Assembly (NCBI GenBank): GCA_965232455.1
Contig: OZ246981.1
Location: 1-64,000, forward strand
Source of the DNA: JBFGFX01 sp965232455
GTDB lineage: Bacteria; Pseudomonadota; Gammaproteobacteria; Steroidobacterales; Woeseiaceae
Length of the DNA: 64,000 bases
Reading direction: 5' to 3'
Shown here: piece by piece, positions 51,873 through 60,528 of the stretch
Layout of the letters: every line of letters begins with the position of its first letter
Numbering within the stretch: the stretch's first letter is position 1
Translations under genes and position numbers: made by a program
Notes under the pieces: generated by a model
Databases searched by the model: none
What the model was told of the DNA's origin: nothing
Seen by the model: only the letters and a program-made list of their open reading frames with translations

Positions 51873-53345
51873 ATGGCAGAACCACTGATTTTCGACGAGT
51901 CACGCAGCGGGCGCTACGCGTTCGCACAGGCGCCGGCCGATGCCGCCGACGTCTCCATTCCGAAGGAGTTTTTGCGTGACGATGTGCCGTTGATGCCCGA
52001 AGTCTCGGAACTTCAGGTCGTGCGCCACTTTACGCGCCTTTCCCAGCAAAACTTCTCGATCGATACGCATTTTTATCCGCTCGGTTCCTGCACGATGAAG
52101 TACAACCCGCGCGCCTGCAACACCCTTGCGCTGTTGCCGGGTTTCGCGGGCCGCCACCCGTTGGGGCCCGCCAGTCACGGTCAGGGTTTTCTGGAATGCA
52201 TGTACGAGCTCCAGGAAATGCTCAAAGCCGTCACCGGCATGCGCGGCGTCTCGTTGACGCCGATGGCGGGCGCACAGGGCGAGTTCACCGGCGTTGCGAT
52301 GATCCGCGCCTACCATCAGGCCCGCGGGGATCATGACCGAACCGAGATTATCGTTCCGGATGCCGCGCACGGCACGAATCCGGCGACGGCAATCATGTGC
52401 GGGTGCACGGTCCGGGAACTGCCGACGGACGCGGAAGGCGACGTCAGCATCGAGGCGCTGAAAGCGGCGGTAGGTCCAAAGACCGCCGGCATCATGCTGA
52501 CGAATCCGTCAACGCTCGGCGTGTTCGAGCGAAAGATCACGGAGATCGAAAACATCGTCAACGACGCCGGTGGCCTGCTGTACTACGACGGCGCCAATCT
52601 CAACGCGATCCTCGGTAAGGTCCGGCCCGGCGACATGGGATTCGACGTCATTCACATGAACCTGCACAAGACGTTTTCGACACCGCACGGCGGCGGCGGA
52701 CCGGGCTCCGGAGCCGTGGGTGTCGGCGAGCGCCTGATGCCTTATCTGCCGCTGCCGATCGTGGGCCGGTCGGGCGAGGGCGAGGAAGCGTATTACGACT
52801 GGCTGACCGAGAAAGACATGCCGGACAGCATCGGCAGACTTTCCGCGTTCATGGGTAACGCCGGCGTTCTGCTTCGCGCGTACGTATACATGCGCCTCGT
52901 GGGCCGTGACGGTATGCGGCGGATCGGTGAATTTGCGACGCTCAATGCCAACTATCTGCAGGCGCGACTGCGTGACGCCGGTTTCGAGTTGGCGTTTCCG
53001 ACGAGACGGGCGAGTCATGAATTCATCATCACCCTGAAGCGCGAAGCGAAAACGCACGACCTGACGGCGATGGACGTCGCCAAAGCGCTACTGGACGAGG
53101 GTTTTCATGCACCCACCACCTACTTCCCGCTGATGGTGCCGGAATGCCTGCTGATCGAACCGACCGAGACCGAGGCCAAGGAAACGCTGGATCAGTTCGT
53201 CGACGCCATGATCGCCGTCGTCGAGTCCGCCGAAAAGGCGGGCAGCCGCCATAAAGAGGCCCCGTTCACGACGCCGGTCAGGCGTCTCGACGACGTCAAA
53301 GCGGCGCGGAACCTCGATCTCGCCTATCGCCGGGAGCCTTCCTAG
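51873..53345 (+). CDS. gcvPB: Glycine dehydrogenase (decarboxylating) subunit 2
   Basis: C-terminal half of the split P protein carrying the cofactor. The 490-residue protein has the pyridoxal-phosphate Lys266 in HMNLHKTFSTPHGGGG, FYPLGSCTMKYNPR near residue 65, and DAAHGTNPA. It completes the gcvT-H-PA-(tpx)-PB operon. After its stop a 186-nt gap precedes the next gene; the inverted pair GCCGATATTGGCCC/ATATCGGC at about 53356-53382 may act as a weak terminator without a T-run. Confidence 0.95.
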   Translation: MAEPLIFDESRSGRYAFAQAPADAADVSIPKEFLRDDVPLMPEVSELQVVRHFTRLSQQNFSIDTHFYPLGSCTMKYNPRACNTLALLPGFAGRHPLGPASHGQGFLECMYELQEMLKAVTGMRGVSLTPMAGAQGEFTGVAMIRAYHQARGDHDRTEIIVPDAAHGTNPATAIMCGCTVRELPTDAEGDVSIEALKAAVGPKTAGIMLTNPSTLGVFERKITEIENIVNDAGGLLYYDGANLNAILGKVRPGDMGFDVIHMNLHKTFSTPHGGGGPGSGAVGVGERLMPYLPLPIVGRSGEGEEAYYDWLTEKDMPDSIGRLSAFMGNAGVLLRAYVYMRLVGRDGMRRIGEFATLNANYLQARLRDAGFELAFPTRRASHEFIITLKREAKTHDLTAMDVAKALLDEGFHAPTTYFPLMVPECLLIEPTETEAKETLDQFVDAMIAVVESAEKAGSRHKEAPFTTPVRRLDDVKAARNLDLAYRREPS

Positions 53346-53530
53346 GGCCTGACTTCGCCGATATTGGCCCATATCGGCGAATCGGCGAACTCGTCGACGC
53401 CCGGTCGGGCCGGTTTGCGGCATAATCGAAGCGCTGTTCGTGTGCCGTTCATGATTCGGAACCCGGTGGCGGATTACGAGTCTCTTTTTGGGAGAGTCGA
53501 CAAATCGTTTCACAAGGGATTGAAAGCCTT

Positions 53531-56323
53531 ATGCAAAATTGCCGCTTAATGGTCGTGACGGCCGTTCTGATGACCAGCGCCACCGCCAGCGGCGAGGAAC
53601 CTGAATGGGTTGGCACGCTCGAACGCATCGCATCGGGCGTCGTGAGCATCCGCGTGGACAGCACGCGCGCGTTCGACACCGAGTGGAATTCGTCGTCGCA
53701 GGCGACCGGGTTCGTCGTTGATGCGGAGCAGGGCATCATCCTGACCAACCGCCACGTCGTGACGCCGGGTCCCGTCGTCGCCGAGGCGGTGTTTCGCAAC
53801 AACGAAGAGGTGCGCCTGACACCCGTATACCGCGACCCGGTGCACGACTTCGGGTTTTTCCGCTACGACCCGGAGGACCTGCAGTACATCGAACCCGCCG
53901 AGTTACCGCTGGTGCCGGGCGCCGCCGGCATCGGCAGGGAGATTCGCGTCGTGGGCAACGATGCCGGCGAACAGCTGTCGATTCTCGCCGGGACGATTGC
54001 ACGTCTCGACCGGCAGGCACCCGACTACGGTCGTGGCAAATACAACGACTTCAACACGTTTTACTATCAGGCCGCCTCGGGCACTTCGGGCGGATCATCG
54101 GGTTCACCGGTCATAAACATCGAAGGTGAAGTCGTTGCGCTGAATGCCGGCGGCAACAATTCCGCGGCCTCAAGCTTCTTCCTGCCGCTTGATCGCATCG
54201 ATCGTGCGCTGCGTTTGCTGCAGGACGGCGAAGCGGTGACGCGCGGTACGCTGCAAACCGAATTCGTTCGCAGGACTTACGACGAACTGCGTCGCCTGGG
54301 ACTGAACGAGGCGACGGAATCCCTGGCGAGGTCCGCGAATTCCGACCTCACCGGCATGTTGACCGTTCAGCAGATCATTGCGGGCTCCCCGGCCGACGGC
54401 AAGCTTCAGCCGGGGGACATCCTCGTGCGCATAAACGGCGAGCTGCTTACCGAATTCATACCGCTGGCGGCGACCCTGGACGCAAACGTCAACGAGGAGA
54501 TAACCGTCGAACTGGAACGCGGCGGGCGTCCCGTCGAAACGACGCTGCCGGTAACCGACCTGCATGAGATTTCACCCGACGAATTCCTGCAGTTCGGCGA
54601 CGCGATCATCAACAACCTGTCCTACCAGCAGGCGCGCCACTACAACCGGCCGCTCAGCGGCGTGTACGTCGCGAACCCGGGTTACATCATGTCGAAATCG
54701 GCGATCCCCCGGGGCGCGGTGATCACCGAGTTCGGCGGGGAGACGGTCGAGACGATCGATGACGTTGAACGGCTGCTGGAGGGCCTCGCCGACGAAGACC
54801 GAACCACCGTTCGTTTCAACACGATCGAAGACCCGCGTAACAGCATCGTGCGTTCCATCCAGATGGACCGTACCTGGTTTCCGGCGCGACACTGTTCCCG
54901 GAACGATAACAACGGTTACTGGCCATGCCGGGATCTCGGCCCCGGGCCGTCGGAGTCCGTGATCGAGTCGGGCAGCACGCAGTTTCCCGCCTACGACGAT
55001 CCGCGGGTCGCCGCGATCTCACCGTCTTTGGTCGTGGTCAATTTCGATCTGCCGTACACGGTGTCCGGGGTCGGTGACCGGCACTACTACGGCACTGGTC
55101 TGATCGTCGACAAGGAGCGTGGCCTCGTCGTGGTCGACAGGAATACCGTGCCGGTCGCCATGGGGGACGTCAGCATTACGTTCGCCGGCTCGCTCGAAGT
55201 GCGCGGCCAGGTCGAATACGTACACCCGTTACACAATCTGGCGATCGTTTCCTACGATCCCGAGACGATAGGCGACACGCCGGTCCGTGAGGCGCGATTC
55301 AGCCGACGGGATCTGGCGCCGGGTGACGACGTATGGGTGGTCGGTTTGAAGGGTGACCATCAACTCGTGCATCAAAAGAGCACGGTGTCTTCGGTCGATC
55401 CCATGACGCTGCCGCTGTCGCGCACGCTGCGTTTCCGGGACGCCAATATCGAAGGCGTCGCGCTGGTCAATGCACCCGGCGACGTCGATGGCGTGCTGAC
55501 GGATCAGCGCGGCCGCGTTGCCGCCATGTGGTCGAGTTTTGCATTCCAGTCCGGCGGCGAGTCGAGCCAGTTCAACCGCGGCGTCAGCAGCGATCTGGTC
55601 GAGGAATTGGTCGAGATCGTGCGCTCCGGCAAGCCCCTTTACTCGCTCGAAGTCGAGCTCGCCTATTCGCCGCTGTTCGCGGCCCGGAAGCTCGGTTTGG
55701 ACGAACTGTGGCTGGAGCGTCTCGAGGAGCACAATCCCAGCGGCCGGCGTGCATTGACGATCAGCCGGCTCGTGGCGGGCTCACCGGCGTCCAAGGTGCT
55801 GCGCAACGGAGACATGATTTTGGCTGTCGACGACCGCTTGGTCACGACGTTCCGCGAATTCGAGCGCGCCGCGCAAAAACCCGTCGTCAGGGTGACGGTC
55901 TGGCGCGGCGGCAAAGCGCAGGATATCGACATCGAAACGGTTGCGTTGAGCGGGGACGGGATCGGTCACGCCGTGATGTGGGCCGGTGCACTGCTGCAGA
56001 ATCCGCATCGAGCGATGTCGGCTCAGCGCGGAATTGACCCCACCGGTGTTTACGTCGCTTTTTTCAATTACGGCTCACCGGCGACCCGATACGGTCTCTG
56101 GGCCGGCCGGCGTATCGTCGCGGTCGATGAGGTCGAGACGCCGGACCTGGAATCCTTCGTGAACGTGGTTTCCGGCAAGCAAGATCGTGCGTCGGTCCGC
56201 CTGAAGACGGTTACCTGGAACGGTTCCATCGAAGTGATCACGCTGAAGCTCGACAATCAGTACTGGCCGGCATACGAGATTCGCCGGATGGCCGACGGCT
56301 GGCAACGCTCAGCGATCGGCTGA
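53531..56323 (+). CDS. Large HtrA/Nma111-like tandem trypsin-PDZ protein
   Basis: A 930-residue exported protein (signal peptide to about residue 20, ATASGEE). The first trypsin-like domain keeps a full triad: His75 in LTNRHVV, Asp106 in VHDFGFF and Ser190 in GGSSGSP. PDZ-like domains follow (about residues 275-345 and 365-440). A second protease-like domain at about 505-700 lacks the triad: Asn takes the place of His in VVDRNTVPV, Asn the place of Asp in LHNLAIV, and no Ser loop is seen. PDZ-like regions follow again. This is the layout of Nma111-type HtrA proteins. Confidence 0.85.
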   Translation: MQNCRLMVVTAVLMTSATASGEEPEWVGTLERIASGVVSIRVDSTRAFDTEWNSSSQATGFVVDAEQGIILTNRHVVTPGPVVAEAVFRNNEEVRLTPVYRDPVHDFGFFRYDPEDLQYIEPAELPLVPGAAGIGREIRVVGNDAGEQLSILAGTIARLDRQAPDYGRGKYNDFNTFYYQAASGTSGGSSGSPVINIEGEVVALNAGGNNSAASSFFLPLDRIDRALRLLQDGEAVTRGTLQTEFVRRTYDELRRLGLNEATESLARSANSDLTGMLTVQQIIAGSPADGKLQPGDILVRINGELLTEFIPLAATLDANVNEEITVELERGGRPVETTLPVTDLHEISPDEFLQFGDAIINNLSYQQARHYNRPLSGVYVANPGYIMSKSAIPRGAVITEFGGETVETIDDVERLLEGLADEDRTTVRFNTIEDPRNSIVRSIQMDRTWFPARHCSRNDNNGYWPCRDLGPGPSESVIESGSTQFPAYDDPRVAAISPSLVVVNFDLPYTVSGVGDRHYYGTGLIVDKERGLVVVDRNTVPVAMGDVSITFAGSLEVRGQVEYVHPLHNLAIVSYDPETIGDTPVREARFSRRDLAPGDDVWVVGLKGDHQLVHQKSTVSSVDPMTLPLSRTLRFRDANIEGVALVNAPGDVDGVLTDQRGRVAAMWSSFAFQSGGESSQFNRGVSSDLVEELVEIVRSGKPLYSLEVELAYSPLFAARKLGLDELWLERLEEHNPSGRRALTISRLVAGSPASKVLRNGDMILAVDDRLVTTFREFERAAQKPVVRVTVWRGGKAQDIDIETVALSGDGIGHAVMWAGALLQNPHRAMSAQRGIDPTGVYVAFFNYGSPATRYGLWAGRRIVAVDEVETPDLESFVNVVSGKQDRASVRLKTVTWNGSIEVITLKLDNQYWPAYEIRRMADGWQRSAIG

Positions 56324-56354
56324 GTTGCCGGTCGGCTGATCTAAGCACCCTCCG

Positions 56355-57302
56355 ATGAACACCGCGTACGGCTTTGCAAGCGTTCTGCTGTCCGCGGCAT
56401 TGTTGTGCGCCGCCGGATCGAGCGTTGCGCAGGAACTCTACAAGTACCGCGGACCCGACGGTGAGTGGGTATATACGGATCGCAAACCCGACGAGCGGGT
56501 AGAAATCGAGACCCGCGAGCTGTCCCGGGGTCACGAGGACCCCAACGTCAGTGTCTTTTACCAAACCGTCGACGATAGTATCCAGCTCTTCGCCCGAAAC
56601 GACTATTATGCGCCCGTGCAGGTTGTGCTGGGCCTGGAAGAACTGCGCGAGGTCGAGTCGCCGGCGGCAGACCAATCACTCCGATTTGTCGTGCCCGCGC
56701 GCGAGCAAACGTTCTTGATGAGCTTCGAGCCTTCGGCCGGCGCCGAGCAGCCCACGGTAGCGTATCGCTACCTTTATCTCATCGGGGATCCGAAAGCCGT
56801 GCACCGGCCCACGCAGGCCTACCGAGCACCGTTTGCGGTCGCGCAGGAGTATCCGATCTCACAGGCATACCCGAGCGCGATCACGCACAACACACCCGAC
56901 TCCCATCATGCGGTCGATTTCGCGATGCCCATCGGCACCGGCGTGTACGCTGCACGGGGCGGGGTAGTGATCGACGTCGCTAGCACCAATTTTCGCGGCG
57001 GACTGGATCCGAGCCAGAACGGCGCGCAGGCCAATCTGATTCGCATACTGCACAACGACGGCACTTACGCGATATATGCGCACCTGAATTGGAATACCAT
57101 ACGCGTGCAACCCGGCGACACCGTAACACGCGGCGAGTACATCGCGGATTCCGGAAACACCGGGTTTTCCACCGGCCCGCATCTGCACTTCGCGGTGATC
57201 AGAAACGCTGACATGCGCAGTGAATCGGTGCCGGTAGTGTTTGAGGGTGCCAACGGCACCGCCGTCGTACCGTCGTCCGGCGAGGCGCTGACGGCGTATT
57301 GA
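56355..57302 (+). CDS. M23 family murein peptidase with N-terminal DUF4124-like domain
   Basis: A 315-residue protein with a signal peptide (to about residue 25). Residues 26-55 (ELYKYRGPDGEWVYTDRKP) resemble DUF4124, and the C-terminal half is an M23 LytM-type zinc endopeptidase: His184 and Asp188 in HHAVDF and His276/His278 in GPHLHFAV. Such enzymes cut peptidoglycan cross-bridges. The stop overlaps the upstream open frame of the next gene; the two are 47 nt apart at the chosen starts. Confidence 0.88.
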   Translation: MNTAYGFASVLLSAALLCAAGSSVAQELYKYRGPDGEWVYTDRKPDERVEIETRELSRGHEDPNVSVFYQTVDDSIQLFARNDYYAPVQVVLGLEELREVESPAADQSLRFVVPAREQTFLMSFEPSAGAEQPTVAYRYLYLIGDPKAVHRPTQAYRAPFAVAQEYPISQAYPSAITHNTPDSHHAVDFAMPIGTGVYAARGGVVIDVASTNFRGGLDPSQNGAQANLIRILHNDGTYAIYAHLNWNTIRVQPGDTVTRGEYIADSGNTGFSTGPHLHFAVIRNADMRSESVPVVFEGANGTAVVPSSGEALTAY

Positions 57303-57349
57303 CGCTCGCCGGTCCGGACAGACCGGTAAGGACATCCGTGGGGGATAAC

Positions 57350-58582
57350 ATGACAACAATGACGTTCCGGCGCTTGTGCGCCAGTGCGGTACTTGCGGCA
57401 CTGCCGTTTCTTGCGAACGCGGCAGACTACTTTCCCGAGAGAGGCAACTGGGAGACACGTACGCCGGCTCAGGTGGGCATGGACGGAGCGCGACTCGATG
57501 CGGCGATCGAATTCGCAATCGCCAGCGAAGCGACCGATCCACGCGATCTGGGGTTGCGGCACCAGATGACTTTCGGCCGTGAGCCGCACGGCGAAGGTGT
57601 CGGGCCGTTTCGAACCCGGGCGCCCGCGAGCGGGCTGGTTGTTCGCAACGGGTACATCGTCGCCGAGTGGGGTGATCCGTCGCGGGTCGACATGACCTAC
57701 TCGGTATCCAAGAGCTTTCTTTCGACGACGGTTGGACTGGCATGGGCCGACGGCCTGATTCGTGACGTGAACGACAGAGTGGCGGCTTACATGGCGCCTG
57801 TAACCCTGCCTGAGGGAGACGGCGAGCGCGGCGTGCACGAGCGGGATTATTCGCACGAACCCGTGACGCTTTTCGAGGACGAGCACAACCGTAAGATCAC
57901 CTGGGATCATTTGCTGCGGCAGACCAGCGCATGGCGTGGGACCCTGTGGGGCAAGCCGGACTGGGCGGACCGGCCAGCCGAGGACCGCAGCACCTGGTAC
58001 GACATGGAGCGCGCCGAACCGGGCACGGCTTACGAGTACAACGACACCCGCGTAAATCTGCTCGCGCTGGCCGCGACCCAGGTTTGGCGCAAACCGTTGC
58101 CGGTCGTGCTTCGGGAGCGCGTTATGGATCCCATCGGCGCCTCGCCTACCTGGCGTTGGCACGGTTACGAGAACTCCTGGATCACCTTGGACGGGCAGCG
58201 CATTCAGGCGGTGTCGGGCGGCGGCCACTGGGGCGGCGGAATGTTCATCTCCGCCTACGACCAGGCGCGCTTCGGACTGTTCACCTTGCACCGGGGGAAT
58301 TGGGACGGCAAACAACTGCTGGCCGACGAGTGGTTCGAGATGGCGCTTACGCCGACGCCGGTCCAACAGGGTTACGGGTTCATGAATTTTTTCCTGCACC
58401 GAACCGACAGCGACGGCAACAAGTCGATGCCCAGCACACCCGAAGATTCGTTCCGACACGTCGGCAGCGGCGCGAACATCGTTTACGTCGACCCGACCAA
58501 CGATCTCGTGGTGGTGACGCGGTGGATACAGGGCGGGGCGCTGGACGAGTTCCTTGGCAAGGTGATTGCCGCGATCGACTAG
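57350..58582 (+). CDS. Exported class C beta-lactamase-fold serine hydrolase
   Basis: A 410-residue protein with a signal peptide (ending LANAAD, residue about 25). The SxxK nucleophile motif is SVSK at residues 118-121 (DMTYSVSKSFLSTTVG), followed by a YxN-type element in YEYNDTRVN and HVGSGANIVYV near the C-terminus. Members are esterases, D-aminopeptidases or unknown hydrolases; true beta-lactamase function is not implied. GGGGGA lies 5 nt before the ATG. Confidence 0.85.
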   Translation: MTTMTFRRLCASAVLAALPFLANAADYFPERGNWETRTPAQVGMDGARLDAAIEFAIASEATDPRDLGLRHQMTFGREPHGEGVGPFRTRAPASGLVVRNGYIVAEWGDPSRVDMTYSVSKSFLSTTVGLAWADGLIRDVNDRVAAYMAPVTLPEGDGERGVHERDYSHEPVTLFEDEHNRKITWDHLLRQTSAWRGTLWGKPDWADRPAEDRSTWYDMERAEPGTAYEYNDTRVNLLALAATQVWRKPLPVVLRERVMDPIGASPTWRWHGYENSWITLDGQRIQAVSGGGHWGGGMFISAYDQARFGLFTLHRGNWDGKQLLADEWFEMALTPTPVQQGYGFMNFFLHRTDSDGNKSMPSTPEDSFRHVGSGANIVYVDPTNDLVVVTRWIQGGALDEFLGKVIAAID

Positions 58583-58687
58583 AACCGCGGTCTCGAGAAT
58601 ACCGACGAGGCTACCGTCTCGTGAGGACCAGGCCGTGATCCGGGCCGCCCGCCCGGACGGTTTCCGGCAGGCGCCAACAGGATCGAA

Positions 58688-58711
58688 ATAGGAGCCAGTC
58701 CAGACGGGCGA
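58688..58711 (+). repeat. Degenerate REP-like element
   Basis: ATAGGAGCCAGTCC then AGACGGGCGACCG is a diverged copy of the REP-like sequences at 45.7 and 46.1 kb (head ATAG rather than GTAG; CCAGTC/GACGGG imperfect stem). It sits in the 156-nt gap between two convergent genes. No REP-associated transposase gene is in the window. Confidence 0.5.
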
Positions 58712-58738
58712 CCGACGATTCGATTCGTCCTGCGATTG

Positions 58739-59269
58739 CTACTGCGTGTAAAGACTGCTCACAAACGGCACCAGCGCCACGATCAACGCTTCGGCGTAAA
58801 CGCTTTCGCGGGTGTGAATACCGTTCGTCAGCAGACCGAAGGCGCCGCCTTTTTGTTTGCTGTTTACGGTCGAGAACACCCGGTCGTTGGCCTCGCCGAG
58901 CTCGAGGCCGGCGTCCACCAGCTTCTTGACGGCGGGAGGCAGCGGGAGCGTTACGGTTCGGGACTCTCCGAAGCGGTCGCCGTGACTCGCGATTGCCATC
59001 CAGGCAAACGCCATGAGCTGACCGTCGATGAGTTCGATGCCGCCTTCGAGGCCGACCCAGAACTTTGCATCCGGTTCCGCCTCGCGTGCGTTTCGGGCCC
59101 GGTTTCGCGCACCGCGTCTCGTCTCGCCGTCGGACATCGGCTGATCGCTGACGCTGGAGGAAACCCTTGCGGAGACGATTTCCAGCCGCTCGCCGGCGAA
59201 CATCTGCCCGAACGCGGATTCGACGGCGCGGAGCTTGACCGGATTGTGAGAGGCCACGACAACTTTCAT
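58739..59269 (-). CDS. yjjX: YjjX-type inosine/xanthosine triphosphatase
   Basis: YjjX hydrolyses ITP and XTP to limit misincorporation. The 176-residue protein has KVVVASHNPVKLRAVESAF, SDQPMSDGETRRGARNRA, FWVGLEGGIELIDG and LGEANDRVFSTVNSKQKGGAFGLLT, all typical of the DUF84 family. ATG 59269 was chosen because the family starts at 'KVVVAS.NPVK'. It follows the rhombotarget lipoprotein gene by about 22 nt on the same strand. Confidence 0.92.
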   Translation of the reverse strand: MKVVVASHNPVKLRAVESAFGQMFAGERLEIVSARVSSSVSDQPMSDGETRRGARNRARNAREAEPDAKFWVGLEGGIELIDGQLMAFAWMAIASHGDRFGESRTVTLPLPPAVKKLVDAGLELGEANDRVFSTVNSKQKGGAFGLLTNGIHTRESVYAEALIVALVPFVSSLYTQ

Positions 59270-59291
59270 CGGGCGTTTCTCGCCTGGCAAA

Positions 59292-60173
59292 TCATCGCCG
59301 CCAGTTTACCCGACGCTGGCGATGGGCGCCTGACGAACCCGCGTTTCCGAGCGGCGCCAGTCGCATGAGCGCTACGCCCGCCAGTATCAAGATCATAATC
59401 ACGCCGGTGCTGCCGCCGCCGCCCTTGCCGTCGCGCCAGGCAAGCTGCACGCGCTCGCCTTCTCGCGCTGCGGCGCGCAACTCTTCCAGTTCGACGTTCA
59501 GGTTGGTGATCATGTCATCCGTCGCATTCGAGAAGCCGTCAACGCGGAGTTTACGAAGCTCCCGGGCGTTGTCCGTAAACGTACTGTTTTGCCCGTTCCG
59601 ATGAATGCCCGGCGCCCGGAACAGGAGCTTGCCGCTGGCGACGTCAAAGACGGCAGTGTCGGTCATCGTATGGACTTCGTTGCGGTTACCCTTGACCACG
59701 AGCATGCCGACAATCGTCCAGTACAGGATCGCGCTGTCGCGCTCGCCGGACAGGGAAAGCTGATCGTAGGACACTAGCGCCATCGCGTCGACGCCAAAAA
59801 CCGAAGCCACCTGACGCAGGCCCCGAAGCCCTTCGGCTCTGGAAAGGTAGGCCTCCGGAACGACTTCGATGGACGATACGAACGGACGGTCCCGGAACGC
59901 ATCGGCGACACGTTCCAGGAGTTCCTGCTTTTCGGCGGCGGAAATCGATTCGAGTTGATTGGACGGGACGAAAGCCAGTCCGACGTCGAGCGGCAAATTC
60001 AGCAATGGCAGTTTGCCGTCGCGTTCCGGCGGAGTCCGGCCGTCGGGATACAGAAATTCGACCAGGCTGCTGGACGTGCCTTGACGCATTCTCATTTCGT
60101 CGCCGTACCACAAGGTGCCGCAGCCGGCGATCAACGGCGACAGCAAAACGGCCGCAATCAGTCGGTTGTTCAT
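59292..60173 (-). CDS. Rhombotarget-type lipoprotein with GlyGly C-terminal signal
   Basis: A 293-residue lipoprotein: signal with lipobox LIAGCG (Cys about 18), a soluble domain with DALSYLNLPLDVG-like and GVDAMALVSYDQLSL segments, and a C-terminal GKGGGGSTG followed by a hydrophobic helix (VIMILILAGVALM) and Arg-rich tail. That tripartite tail is the GlyGly-CTERM signal recognised by rhombosortase, and a lipoprotein with such a tail fits the rhombotarget lipoprotein family. GAGGAG lies 7 nt before ATG 60173 on the minus strand. No rhombosortase gene is visible here. Confidence 0.82.
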   Translation of the reverse strand: MNNRLIAAVLLSPLIAGCGTLWYGDEMRMRQGTSSSLVEFLYPDGRTPPERDGKLPLLNLPLDVGLAFVPSNQLESISAAEKQELLERVADAFRDRPFVSSIEVVPEAYLSRAEGLRGLRQVASVFGVDAMALVSYDQLSLSGERDSAILYWTIVGMLVVKGNRNEVHTMTDTAVFDVASGKLLFRAPGIHRNGQNSTFTDNARELRKLRVDGFSNATDDMITNLNVELEELRAAAREGERVQLAWRDGKGGGGSTGVIMILILAGVALMRLAPLGNAGSSGAHRQRRVNWRR

Positions 60174-60528
60174 CCGTCGACTCCTCTCCAAAAAAGCCCA
60201 CTGCTAGTTTGCGGCAGGGGTCGAAACATGCAACTGAAATCACAAGAGTTGCGCATTCCGCGCCTTTGAGTATAAAAAAGCGATACTTTTTAAAGGACTG
60301 GCCGGGAAGGCGTCTGCGGCGGCGGGGCGTCCGCCGGGGGCTCCCCGATTGATCGGGACTGGTATCCACGGCGGCGGCACGAGCGGTTGGCGAACACGGG
60401 GGCGGCTAGGGCGACTGCTTTTGACCTCTGCGTAACGGACGGTGGTCAGCGCACGCCGATTTACGCTCGGGCGAGCTGTGCCAGCCCGGACAAATCAGTA
60501 AACTGCTTGCGGCTGAACGGGAGTGTGC
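60174..60528. other. Divergent intergenic region
   Basis: A 355-nt gap between the divergent lipoprotein and M24 genes. The minus strand has a TATACT hexamer around 60277-60282 embedded in the AT-rich palindrome aaaaagcgatacttttt, a plausible promoter for the lipoprotein. The rest is GC-rich with a CCCCGATTGATCGGG hairpin at about 60343-60357. I see no gene or riboswitch. Confidence 0.4.
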
